A stretch of DNA of 6,163 nucleotides from Chloroflexota bacterium (lineage in GTDB: Bacteria > Chloroflexota > Dormibacteria > CF-121). Below the pieces are notes generated by a model, which was not told the DNA's origin, made no database searches, and saw nothing but the letters and a program-made list of their open reading frames with translations. Position 1 is the stretch's first letter, and every line of letters begins with the position of its first letter. Shown piece after piece: positions 1 to 5,212 of the stretch. The DNA is taken from the NCBI GenBank assembly GCA_005882525.1, contig VBGO01000185.1, positions 1 to 6,163 on the forward strand, written 5' to 3'. The translations under genes and the position numbers were made by a program.

Positions 1-483
1 CAGGTCGCCGCGCTCGGCCGCAGCATGGGCGCCCGAGACGTTGTCGAGGATCCACTGGATCTTCGGCCCCGAGAAGTAGGTGGCCACGACCAATCCGGTC
101 TTGGCCTTGACGGTCGGCTCGACGCCGTCGTTGATCAGCTTCTGACAGATGTCGATGGTGCGGGTGTCCTGCCAGACGATGGCGTTGTAGACCGGCTTGC
201 CGGTTTTCTTTTCCCAGACCACCGTGGTCTCGCGCTGATTGGTGACGCCGATGCCAGAGAGCTCGTCGGCCTTGATGCCTTTCTTCGACATGGAGCCCTT
301 GATCACGCGCTGCGTCTTTTCCCAGATCTCCATCGGGTTGTGTTCGACCCATCCGGGCTTGGGATAGATCTGCTCGTGTTCGAGGTAGTCGGTCGACACG
401 ACCTTGCCATCGTGGCTGAACACCATGAAACGGCTTCCGGTGGTGCCCTGGTCGACGGCTGCCGCGTACTTCTTATCCGCCAT
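1..483 (-). CDS. glpK: Glycerol kinase, N-terminal part (runs off left edge)
   Basis: ATP-dependent cytoplasmic kinase that converts glycerol to sn-glycerol-3-phosphate, trapping glycerol after GlpF entry. Only the first 161 codons of a protein usually near 500 residues are present. Seen in the sequence: the FGGY-kinase phosphate-binding loop DQGTTGSR (residues 11-18), PGWVEHNP (43-50), the glycerol-contacting NQRETTVVW segment (82-90, R84/E85), WQDTR (104-108) and ATYFSGPKI (134-142), all in the usual order. The ATG at 483 is chosen because the Shine-Dalgarno TAAGGAGG (497-490) sits 6 bases upstream. A second in-frame ATG at 489 directly abuts that site and is unlikely. The gene follows dhaL by 11 bases, and its ribosome-binding site contains the dhaL stop codon, which suggests coupling. 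In Gram-positive relatives GlpK is activated by HPr phosphorylation of a histidine near residue 230; that region lies outside the window. Identification is very secure. Confidence 0.96.
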   Translation of the reverse strand, partial: MADKKYAAAVDQGTTGSRFMVFSHDGKVVSTDYLEHEQIYPKPGWVEHNPMEIWEKTQRVIKGSMSKKGIKADELSGIGVTNQRETTVVWEKKTGKPVYNAIVWQDTRTIDICQKLINDGVEPTVKAKTGLVVATYFSGPKIQWILDNVSGAHAAAERGDL

Positions 484-494
484 ACCCATCCTCC

Positions 495-1157
495 TTACGT
501 GGTCGTTGTCGTTGCTCGCTGGGGTATCGTCGCCAGGCTGTCGCTCAGCGCCCGCAGCATCAGGTAGGACGACGTCGCTCCCGGGTCCTGATGGCCGATG
601 CTGCGATCGCCCAGGTAGCTGGCGCGGCCCTTCAGCGCTTTGAGCGGAATCGTCGCCTTCATCCCTTTTTCGGCCGCGTCTGCCGCCGCGGCCAGCGCCT
701 CTTCCAGTGGCGCTCCCTGGTCGAGCGACTGCTTCGCCTGCGCGATCGCCGGGGTTAACGCGTCGACCATCGTCTTATCGTTGGGGTTCGCCTTGCCCCG
801 CTCCACCACACCCTTCAGGCCTGCCTCGAGCGCGCCGACGAGGTCCCGGTCGGAGACCTCCGATTTCCCGTCCAGCGCAGCGCCGGCTCGCAGGAAAAAC
901 GTGCCGTACAGCGGCCCGCCGGCGCCGCCGACCGACCCGACCAGCGCCATGCCGGTGGTCTTCAGCAGCGTGCCGACGTCCTTGTCACGGACCGGGGCGA
1001 GCTTGACCAGCACGGTCTGGAAGCCCCGGTCCATGTTGATCCCGTGATCGCCGTCGCCGATAGCGGCGTCCAGGCCGGTCAGGTACTTCTTCTGCTCGGC
1101 CACGATGCCGGCGTAGCGCTCCAGCCAGCCGTAGATCTGCGCGTTGCTCACCGCCAT
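495..1157 (-). CDS. dhaL: Dihydroxyacetone kinase subunit DhaL (ADP-binding)
   Basis: Nucleotide-binding subunit of the two-part DHA kinase. In PTS-type systems a tightly held ADP is rephosphorylated by DhaM, and the phosphate passes to DHA bound on DhaK. The 220-residue length is normal. Seen: LDAAIGDGDHG at 29-39 puts the three Mg-binding aspartates at D30, D35 and D37, the same numbers as in E. coli DhaL; GGAGGPLYG (77-85); KTMVDAL (128-134); and GRASYLGDRSIGHQDPGA (177-194), the nucleotide-capping segment. The ATG at 1157 lies 8 bases after the dhaK stop. The nearest Shine-Dalgarno-like GGAAGG overlaps the last dhaK codons and is rather far away (13 bases), so translation is probably coupled to dhaK. 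The protein ends in five threonines, an odd but probably neutral tail. Occurrence as a separate subunit rather than fused to DhaK argues for a PTS-dependent enzyme. Confidence 0.95.
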   Translation of the reverse strand: MAVSNAQIYGWLERYAGIVAEQKKYLTGLDAAIGDGDHGINMDRGFQTVLVKLAPVRDKDVGTLLKTTGMALVGSVGGAGGPLYGTFFLRAGAALDGKSEVSDRDLVGALEAGLKGVVERGKANPNDKTMVDALTPAIAQAKQSLDQGAPLEEALAAAADAAEKGMKATIPLKALKGRASYLGDRSIGHQDPGATSSYLMLRALSDSLATIPQRATTTTT

Positions 1158-1165
1158 TGTTCGGG

Positions 1166-2194
1166 TTAAACCTTCCAGCGAAGGGCCGGCGTATGCACCG
1201 GCGCGTCCCAGAACTTGGTCGTCTCGGCATCGAGCTTGAGCAGCGTTACCGAGCAGCCCGCCATCTCCAGCGAGGTGATGTACGAACCGACCAGCGACCG
1301 CGCCACCTTGATCCCCTCGCCAGTCAGGTACCGGTGGACGGCATTGAACACCACGTACAGCTCGATTAGCGGCGTGCCGCCCATCCCGTTGACGAACGCG
1401 AGAACCTCATCGCCCCGCTTGTAGGGCAGGTCCTTGACGATGGTGCCGGTCAGGATCTCGGCGATCTCATCGGCTGACTTGAGCTTCGTCCGCTCCCTCC
1501 CGGGCTCGCCATGGATGCCGATGCCCAGCTCCATCTCATCGTCCGCGATCTCGAAGGTCACCTTGCCGGCTGCCGGCACGATGCACGAGGTGAGCGCCAT
1601 CCCCATGCTCCGGCCGTTGCCATTGACCTTCTTCGCCAGCGCCGTCACCGTCTCCAGGTCGGCCCCGGCCTCGGCACAGCCGCCGACGATCTTCTCTAGC
1701 AGGACGGTCACCCCAACGCCGCGACGCCCGGCGGTGTACAGGCTGTCCTGGACGGCGACGTCGTCGTTGGTGATGACCGCGTTGACCTTGGCGCCCTCGC
1801 CACGGGCCAGTTCCGCCGCCATCTCGAAGTTCATGATGTCGCCGGTGTAGTTCTTGACGATGTGCAGGACGCCGGCGCCCCCGTCGACGGCCGCCGTCGC
1901 CCGCGCCATCTGGTCGGGAGTCGGCGAGGTGAAGACCGCACCGGGACACGCGGCGTCGAGCATGCCGAGCCCGACGTAGCCGCCGTGCATCGGCTCGTGG
2001 CCGCTGCCGCCGCCCGAGACCAGCCCGACTTTGCCCTTCTTGGGGGCGTCCTTGCGGATGATCACGTTCGGGTCGTACTCCACCCGGATCAGGTCGGCAT
2101 GGGCCGCGGCCATCCCGGCCATGGCGTCCTTGACCTCCGATTCCGGGGTGTTGATCAGTTTCTTGAGTCTCGTCGTTACTGCCGCTTCTGCCAT
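1166..2194 (-). CDS. dhaK: Dihydroxyacetone kinase substrate-binding subunit DhaK
   Basis: Substrate-binding subunit that holds DHA covalently as a hemiaminal on a histidine and presents it to DhaL for phosphorylation to dihydroxyacetone phosphate. At 342 residues it is close to E. coli DhaK (356) and far shorter than the fused ATP-dependent enzymes. Seen: GGGSGHEPMH (61-70, with H66 matching the conserved active-site His of the GSGHEP motif), NYTGD (115-119, whose aspartate matches the catalytic Asp), TNDDVAVQD (142-150) and GIGIHGEPG (224-232) with H228 as the DHA-binding histidine. The start ATG at 2194 has Shine-Dalgarno AGGAGG (2205-2200) five bases upstream. The gene lies 12 bases after the small membrane-protein gene and 8 bases before dhaL, inside the glpF-to-glpK operon. 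All catalytic residues are intact, so it should be active. Confidence 0.96.
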   Translation of the reverse strand: MAEAAVTTRLKKLINTPESEVKDAMAGMAAAHADLIRVEYDPNVIIRKDAPKKGKVGLVSGGGSGHEPMHGGYVGLGMLDAACPGAVFTSPTPDQMARATAAVDGGAGVLHIVKNYTGDIMNFEMAAELARGEGAKVNAVITNDDVAVQDSLYTAGRRGVGVTVLLEKIVGGCAEAGADLETVTALAKKVNGNGRSMGMALTSCIVPAAGKVTFEIADDEMELGIGIHGEPGRERTKLKSADEIAEILTGTIVKDLPYKRGDEVLAFVNGMGGTPLIELYVVFNAVHRYLTGEGIKVARSLVGSYITSLEMAGCSVTLLKLDAETTKFWDAPVHTPALRWKV

Positions 2195-2206
2195 TGCTGC
2201 CTCCTC

Positions 2207-2497
2207 TTACTTATCGGCTGTCGGCAAGACGCGTCGGAAGACGAAATTCCCGATAGCCTTTCCCATCAACAGCCCAATCGCGATGGCCGCCAGGTTGAAC
2301 GCCAGCAACCCCCCATCGAAACGGGGCGCCAGCACCGCCAGGATCACCGCGCCGATCGCCAGCCCACCGCCGCCGATCAGCAGGATGCGGTTCAGCCGCT
2401 CCTCTCGCGAGCGTGGGCGCGCCCGGCGGGCGGGCGAGGGTTTTGCGCCTCGCTCGCCCTGGGCCCTGCCAATCTGTCGCTTCAGTTGGCGCGACAC
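2207..2497 (-). CDS. Small two-helix membrane protein of unknown function
   Basis: I do not recognise this 96-residue protein. Residues 1-37 are very basic (13 Arg/Lys against 3 Glu) and predicted cytoplasmic. Two hydrophobic segments follow, about 38-58 and 63-85, joined by a short APRFDGG turn, so both ends should face the cytoplasm. Helix 1 has a glycine run with a GxxxG spacing (G45, G49). Helix 2 carries a GxxxGxxxG pattern (G75, G79, G83), typical of tightly packed helices. The GTG at 2497 is chosen because AGAGG (2505-2501), overlapping the glpF stop codon, lies just upstream (spacer only 3 bases) and because the next upstream in-frame start would lie deep inside glpF. Its place 7 bases after glpF and 12 bases before dhaK implies co-expression and perhaps a partner or stabilising role for GlpF or the kinase at the membrane; that is speculation. 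Confidence 0.72.
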   Translation of the reverse strand: MSRQLKRQIGRAQGERGAKPSPARRARPRSREERLNRILLIGGGGLAIGAVILAVLAPRFDGGLLAFNLAAIAIGLLMGKAIGNFVFRRVLPTADK

Positions 2498-2504
2498 GTT
2501 CCTC

Positions 2505-3392
2505 TCACGCGCGTGCCCGCGCCGCCTCGGTCGCCGGCACTTCCGCCACGTCCGGACCGACCGGGACGGGCAGGTGCTGGTGGACGATGAAGTCGTAAAT
2601 CCAGGCGCCGAGCACTCCACCGACAAAGGGCATCAGGGTCGTGATCCAGATGTTGAAGTTCGGCCCGGGGATCGCGTTGGAGCCGTAGCCGACCAACAGC
2701 ATCCAGATCCGCGGCCCGAAGTCGCGGGCCGGGTTCAGCGAAGCCATTTCGATCGGGGCGAAGAGCCCGACCAGTGCCGCCACGACGATGCCGATCGCCA
2801 GCGGCGCCACATTGGCGGCCGACGGTATCCGGTCTTCGATGATCCCGAAGACCGTAATCACCAGGATTGCCGTGATCAGGATCTCGGTGCCCGCCCCGAC
2901 CCACCACGGATCGATCTGTAGCGCGGCGGCATTATGGCCGATCAGCAGCGGGTGCGGCCAGTTCGCGGAAAAGATGAGCCCACTTTCGATCCCGTTCGCA
3001 CCACCACGGTCGATGACCGTCTTGGCGGTGTGTTCGTAGTTGTAGATGAGCCCGTTCCAGACAAACGAGACGCCGGCCGCAGCCAGGAACGCGCCGACGA
3101 CCTGGGCCCCGATGTAGCCCGGCACCTTCGACCATGGGAAACCACGACGCCAGGCCAGGGCCAGCGTCACGGCCGGGTTCAGATGAGCGCCCGAGACCGC
3201 GCCGCACGCGTAGATCGCAAGCGTGACCGCGAATCCCCAGAAGAATCCCGCCGCCAGCAGGCCGGCCAGGAAGCCGTTCCCGCCGCCGGCAACCGCATAA
3301 GCGACGAAACTGTCGCCCAGGAAGACGAGTACGAATACTCCGAGTACCTCCCCCAGATACTTTTTAGTCCAGCTTTCTTCGGCTACCGCCAT
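2505..3392 (-). CDS. glpF: Glycerol uptake facilitator (aquaglyceroporin, MIP family)
   Basis: Inner-membrane channel for passive entry of glycerol and related small polyols; DHA is a plausible extra substrate. The 295-residue protein has six hydrophobic segments and both MIP half-helix signatures: SGAHLNPAV (NPA at 72-74) and SLNPARDFGPR (NPA at 220-222). The aspartate after the second NPAR (D224) is the mark of the glycerol-conducting branch rather than water-only aquaporins. Aligning by eye to E. coli GlpF, the selectivity-filter positions are W52, G209, A217 and R223; an alanine stands where GlpF has Phe200. The loop around residues 113-162 and the C-terminal tail (271-295, rich in Pro, Ala, Arg) are polar. 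The ATG at 3392 has AGGAGG (3405-3400) seven bases upstream. An upstream in-frame GTG (3464) is buried inside another Shine-Dalgarno sequence and is rejected. It is the first gene after the attenuator leader. Confidence 0.95.
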   Translation of the reverse strand: MAVAEESWTKKYLGEVLGVFVLVFLGDSFVAYAVAGGGNGFLAGLLAAGFFWGFAVTLAIYACGAVSGAHLNPAVTLALAWRRGFPWSKVPGYIGAQVVGAFLAAAGVSFVWNGLIYNYEHTAKTVIDRGGANGIESGLIFSANWPHPLLIGHNAAALQIDPWWVGAGTEILITAILVITVFGIIEDRIPSAANVAPLAIGIVVAALVGLFAPIEMASLNPARDFGPRIWMLLVGYGSNAIPGPNFNIWITTLMPFVGGVLGAWIYDFIVHQHLPVPVGPDVAEVPATEAARARA

Positions 3393-3461
3393 AGTTTTGC
3401 CTCCTCCTCTTGACTCAATGTCGCGTAATGACGCCTGGATGATGGTCTCGGCCCCTACTTG

Positions 3462-3471
3462 CACCTCCTTT
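3462..3471 (-). promoter_or_regulatory. Orphan Shine-Dalgarno sequence in the leader
   Basis: The minus-strand sequence AAAGGAGGTG is a ten-base match to the complement of the 16S rRNA 3' end, stronger than the site actually used by glpF. No ATG, GTG or TTG follows at a workable distance; the only GTG is within the motif itself. It could be a standby ribosome site, a remnant of a lost leader peptide or chance. Confidence 0.5.
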
Positions 3472-3487
3472 GGCAGACGCGTCCGCG

Positions 3488-3535
3488 AAAAAAAATCCTA
3501 ACCTGCACGCTCCATTCGGAGCGCATAGGTCAGGA
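3488..3535 (-). terminator. Intrinsic terminator / probable attenuator before glpF
   Basis: Read on the minus strand, an outer arm TCCTGACCT (3535-3527) pairs with AGGTTAGGA (3504-3496), including one G-U pair. An inner arm CGCTCC (3523-3518) pairs perfectly with GGAGCG (3513-3508) around a GAAT loop. The two stems are separated by a 3-by-3 internal loop that may partly pair. Eight T's (3495-3488) follow at once. This is a textbook Rho-independent terminator. It lies about 30 bases after the start of the predicted glpF transcript and 96 bases before the glpF ATG, so it should stop glpF transcription unless an antiterminator acts. It could also serve simply as the end of the glpP transcript; both roles are compatible. 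Confidence 0.9.
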
Positions 3536-3572
3536 CTTGTCCCTTCAGTGTCCCGCCAGTCGCCGCACGCCT

Positions 3573-3601
3573 GTCATAGCACAGGTAAGGGACTCTGTCA
3601 A
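3573..3601 (-). promoter_or_regulatory. Strong sigma-70-type promoter for the glpF operon
   Basis: On the minus strand a perfect -35 box TTGACA (3601-3596) is followed, after exactly 17 bases, by TATGAC (3578-3573), which matches four of six -10 positions. The -35 box overlaps the stop codon of the second glpP gene. Transcription would begin near 3566, giving an untranslated leader of roughly 175 bases that contains the terminator hairpin. This placement makes premature termination the natural control point for glpF and the downstream genes. Confidence 0.7.
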
Positions 3602-4185
3602 TCGCGAATCGAGGTGGCCTGGAAGGCGCTCCAGACCTCGGGTCGCGCGCTCGAGACAACATCGGCGCCGGCGGCCAGGACGGCGGCGGCCTGCTCCGAC
3701 GAGGTGATGAACCCGGTGCCCCACACGGGAACATTTGTTCCCTCCCGGATCAGCGGCATCACTTCCGGAATGGCCACCGCGGGTGCAATCGCGATCGCAT
3801 AGGGTGCCGGCTTTCCGATACTGTTGAGCCCGGTCTCGAGTCCGGTGGAGTCGAGCGCGTGAATCAGCTGGATGGTGCGCAGCCGGAAGCGGCTGGCATC
3901 GCGCAAGAGGTGTGGCTTCACGGAGAGGACGCCGGAAAAGCCAAGATCGGTGGCGAGAAAGGCCAGCGCGGCGCTGTCCGCGGCCAGCCCCTCGACCGCA
4001 TCAAGGTTGACGAAGATGGCCACCCCCTGACGGGCGGCCCCGGCCAGCGGCCCAACCATCGCCAGGAGGCTGCCGCGCTCCACCAGCAACTGGCGGTACC
4101 CGAGGTCGAGCGCGTGATGCAGGGTGTTGCTATCGCGGACGGCGGGCAACATCGCCCCCGAAAGCCCGGGCGTCCTTACGGCCAC
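3598..4185 (-). CDS. Diverged GlpP-family (glycerol-3-P antiterminator-like) protein
   Basis: Second of two tandem PF04309-type proteins, 195 residues from the GTG at 4185. The family comprises TIM-barrel-like proteins; B. subtilis GlpP binds glycerol-3-phosphate and leader RNA to prevent termination. Family layout is visible: LPAVRDS (13-19), NLDAVEGLAAD (60-70), FSGVLSVKP (83-91), TIQLIHALDSTGL (104-116), IAPAVAIPE (133-141), WGTGFITSSE (155-164) and VVSSARPEVW (176-185). Compared with its upstream neighbour and the usual pattern, the HxDLIxGL histidine is Asn60, the arginine of the QR(x)FLLDS segment is a leucine, PDxxEVxPG became PYAIAIAPA, and STS became SSA. The ligand or RNA site may therefore be altered. 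Start is uncertain: the GTG has GGTGA nearby and overlaps the upstream gene by 10 bases; an ATG at 4152 would give 184 residues but trims the N-terminus right before LPAVRD. Confidence 0.82.
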   Translation of the reverse strand: MAVRTPGLSGAMLPAVRDSNTLHHALDLGYRQLLVERGSLLAMVGPLAGAARQGVAIFVNLDAVEGLAADSAALAFLATDLGFSGVLSVKPHLLRDASRFRLRTIQLIHALDSTGLETGLNSIGKPAPYAIAIAPAVAIPEVMPLIREGTNVPVWGTGFITSSEQAAAVLAAGADVVSSARPEVWSAFQATSIRD

Positions 4186-4793
4186 AGGCTCACCGTGCTG
4201 GTGCTGATCGCGCGGGCGCCGCGCTGGAGGGCGGCCTCGCGCTGCTGTGGCTCGGTCACGAATCCGCCGACGATGATCGGAACCGGGTGCCGAGCTCGGA
4301 TCTGGTCCGCAACCAGCGGGAAGATCACGGCCGGCTGCACCTCGACGATGTCCGGACGGGCGTGCTCGACGGCGGTCATCGCCGAGTGCAGTCCGAGATC
4401 GTCGTAGAGCAGCAGCCTCTGCACCGTGATCACGCGGTCGGCTCGTGCGGCGGCCACCAGGGCGCCGTGCGAGGTGATGATGCCGTTCACCCCGATCTCG
4501 CGAGCCAGGAAGGCAACGCCGGCGCGGTCCTTGCCCAGCCCCGCGATCAGGTCGATGTGGACGAAGGCCATCTTGCCGCGGGCCTGGACCGCCCACACCA
4601 GCGGGCCGAGGTGAAACGCGGGGGCTCGCACGAAGAAGACCGCCGGCACCTGCGAGGCCAGCGCCCGGGGGAGGTCCTCGGCGTGGCGGATGACGGCCGC
4701 CACCGGCACATGGTCGAAGGCCTCGAAGAGGCGCGCGACGGATCGATCGACGGCCTTGGCGCGGGCGGGCGGCGTCATCGCGCGAGCGGCCAT
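4176..4793 (-). CDS. glpP: Glycerol-3-phosphate responsive antiterminator GlpP
   Basis: Probable positive regulator of the glpF operon, expected to bind glycerol-3-phosphate and the leader RNA to allow readthrough. The 205-residue protein shows the PF04309 pattern: PVAAVIRH (30-37), FVHIDLIAGLGKD (77-89, with H79 and D81), GIITSHGALVAAA (104-116), TVQRLLLYDD (123-132), PDIVEVQPAV (147-156), PIIVGGFV (172-179) and ISTSTVSLW (196-204). These correspond closely to B. subtilis GlpP (about 190 residues), which begins near the PVAAVIR strand; the first 28 residues here are an extra, Ala/Arg-rich extension. The ATG at 4793 is preferred because GAGGAGG precedes it by 5 bases; a GTG two codons upstream lies inside that site. 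The gene overlaps or abuts the second GlpP-like gene, so both are made together. Confidence 0.9.
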   Translation of the reverse strand: MAARAMTPPARAKAVDRSVARLFEAFDHVPVAAVIRHAEDLPRALASQVPAVFFVRAPAFHLGPLVWAVQARGKMAFVHIDLIAGLGKDRAGVAFLAREIGVNGIITSHGALVAAARADRVITVQRLLLYDDLGLHSAMTAVEHARPDIVEVQPAVIFPLVADQIRARHPVPIIVGGFVTEPQQREAALQRGARAISTSTVSLWP

Positions 4794-4817
4794 CGCCACC
4801 TCCTCAGCAACGTCTCG

Positions 4818-4845
4818 ATTCTACGGGGCGGCGCTCACTCGTCGA
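4818..4845 (-). promoter_or_regulatory. Candidate promoter for the glpP pair
   Basis: On the minus strand TAGAAT (4823-4818) matches five of six -10 positions. A weaker -35, TCGACG (4845-4840, four of six), lies 16 bases upstream. Transcription would start near 4811, leaving a leader of about 18 bases that holds the GAGGAGG ribosome site of glpP. The -35 overlaps a hairpin-forming repeat, which could be an operator. Confidence 0.4.
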
Positions 4846-4891
4846 TCGGGCGAACCGATTGCGACCTTGACCGATCGGACGCTTGGTCGCA
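4841..4891. repeat. Nested inverted and direct repeats in divergent region
   Basis: Between glpP and ptsH, GTCGATCGG (4841-4849) pairs with CCGAT-TG-CGAC (4855-4865) around a five-base loop, with a two-base bulge. Next to it TGCGACC (4860-4866) pairs with GGTCGCA (4885-4891) across 18 bases, and the spacer contains the perfect palindrome CCGATCGG (4871-4878). CGATCGG occurs twice (4843-4849, 4872-4878) and ACCGAT twice (4854-4859, 4870-4875). The cluster overlaps the predicted -35 box of glpP and precedes ptsH, as expected for a shared operator. In GC-rich DNA some of this could arise by chance. Confidence 0.45.
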
Positions 4892-5212
4892 GACTACAGG
4901 CGGGGTCCCGCAACCGGTCGATCCCATGAGGAGGCGAGGGAGGCGATAACCGAACGTCCGCTGACGATCACGAACAAGGTTGGCCTGCATGCGCGTCCGG
5001 CGGCGCTCTTCGTGCAGACCGCGGCGCGGTTCAAGGACACGAAGATCCAGGTGGATAAAGATGGCACCGTGCGAGATGCGAAGAGCATCCTGGGCGTCCT
5101 CACGCTCGGGGTGAGCCAGGGGACGACGATCATGGTCCGCGCCGAGGGGCCACAGGCGGACGAAGCCATCGCCGCACTGTCCGACCTGGTCGATCGTGAC
5201 TTCGGCGAGTAG
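4883..5212 (+). CDS. ptsH: Phosphocarrier protein HPr (start codon uncertain)
   Basis: Small cytoplasmic PTS carrier that accepts phosphate from enzyme I on a histidine and passes it to EIIA-type proteins, here probably DhaM for DHA kinase. Seen: TNKVGLHARPAALFVQTA with the phosphorylated histidine, then KSILGVLTLG, the segment holding the regulatory serine of Gram-positive-type HPr. Homology begins at ITERPLTITNK, encoded from 4946. Counting from the ATA at 4946 gives 88 residues, with the histidine at exactly position 15 and the serine at 47, the normal HPr layout. Yet no ATG, GTG or TTG occurs there. The only ordinary in-frame start is a TTG at 4883, which adds 21 unmatched residues and has a poor ribosome site. 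The coordinates given use that TTG; the likely mature coding region is 4946-5212. Downstream ptsI overlaps by 17 bases. Confidence 0.93.
   Translation: MVADYRRGPATGRSHEEAREAITERPLTITNKVGLHARPAALFVQTAARFKDTKIQVDKDGTVRDAKSILGVLTLGVSQGTTIMVRAEGPQADEAIAALSDLVDRDFGE
4926..4949 (+). other. Seven-codon mini-ORF overlapping the HPr start
   Basis: An ATG at 4926 opens a seven-codon reading frame (Met, then Arg and Gly residues only) that ends in TAA at 4947-4949. It is out of frame with HPr. Its stop overlaps the ATA where HPr homology starts, as ATAA, resembling the ATGA overlaps used for coupled translation. It might be a leader peptide, the upstream half of a -1 frameshift product, the sign of an indel in the assembly, or coincidence, since the purine-rich stretch is also the ribosome-binding region. 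Confidence 0.25.

Larger units (their letters stand above)
3393..3566 (-). promoter_or_regulatory. 5' leader of the glpF operon (putative GlpP-responsive)
   Basis: Non-coding stretch between the predicted start of transcription and the glpF ATG. In order it holds about 30 bases containing two GGGACA copies (3554-3549 and 3543-3538), the terminator hairpin with its T-run, a 14-base imperfect palindrome centred on ACGCGT (3486-3473), an orphan Shine-Dalgarno sequence (3471-3462) and the real glpF ribosome-binding site (3405-3400). In Bacillus subtilis GlpP plus glycerol-3-phosphate allows readthrough of such leader terminators; two GlpP homologues lie directly upstream here. I could not find a convincing alternative hairpin that would sequester the terminator arm. 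A weak candidate pairs GGAC (3553-3550) with GTCC (3536-3533). Confidence 0.6.

Noticed and set aside
25..567. Long plus-strand open frame across glpK and the end of dhaL
   Set aside because: It is the reverse-strand shadow of two clearly identified genes; the product has no family motifs and its frame follows codon bias of high-GC genes on the other strand.
2031..2921. 296-residue plus-strand open frame over the dhaK start, small membrane gene and glpF
   Set aside because: Low-complexity Arg/Asp/Pro-rich translation lying antisense to three supported genes; no ribosome site and no recognisable domain.
3393..3464. N-terminal extension of GlpF from a GTG at 3464
   Set aside because: The GTG is inside a Shine-Dalgarno sequence with nothing upstream to load ribosomes, while the ATG at 3392 has a well-spaced AGGAGG and starts at the expected MIP N-terminus.
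3533..3554. Antiterminator hairpin GGAC/GTCC competing with the terminator
   Set aside because: Only four base pairs with a 13-base loop; too weak to assert without comparative evidence.
4186..4596. Open frame extending the second GlpP-like gene upstream to 4596
   Set aside because: The extra part is an Arg/Gly/Pro-rich shadow of the first glpP gene in another frame and carries no family similarity.
4867..4897. Plus-strand promoter for ptsH with TTGACC at 4867-4872
   Set aside because: No acceptable -10 box at 16-19 bases: the best candidates (CAGACT, GACTAC) match poorly, so I did not list it as a feature, although a start near 4900 would fit the downstream HPr start.
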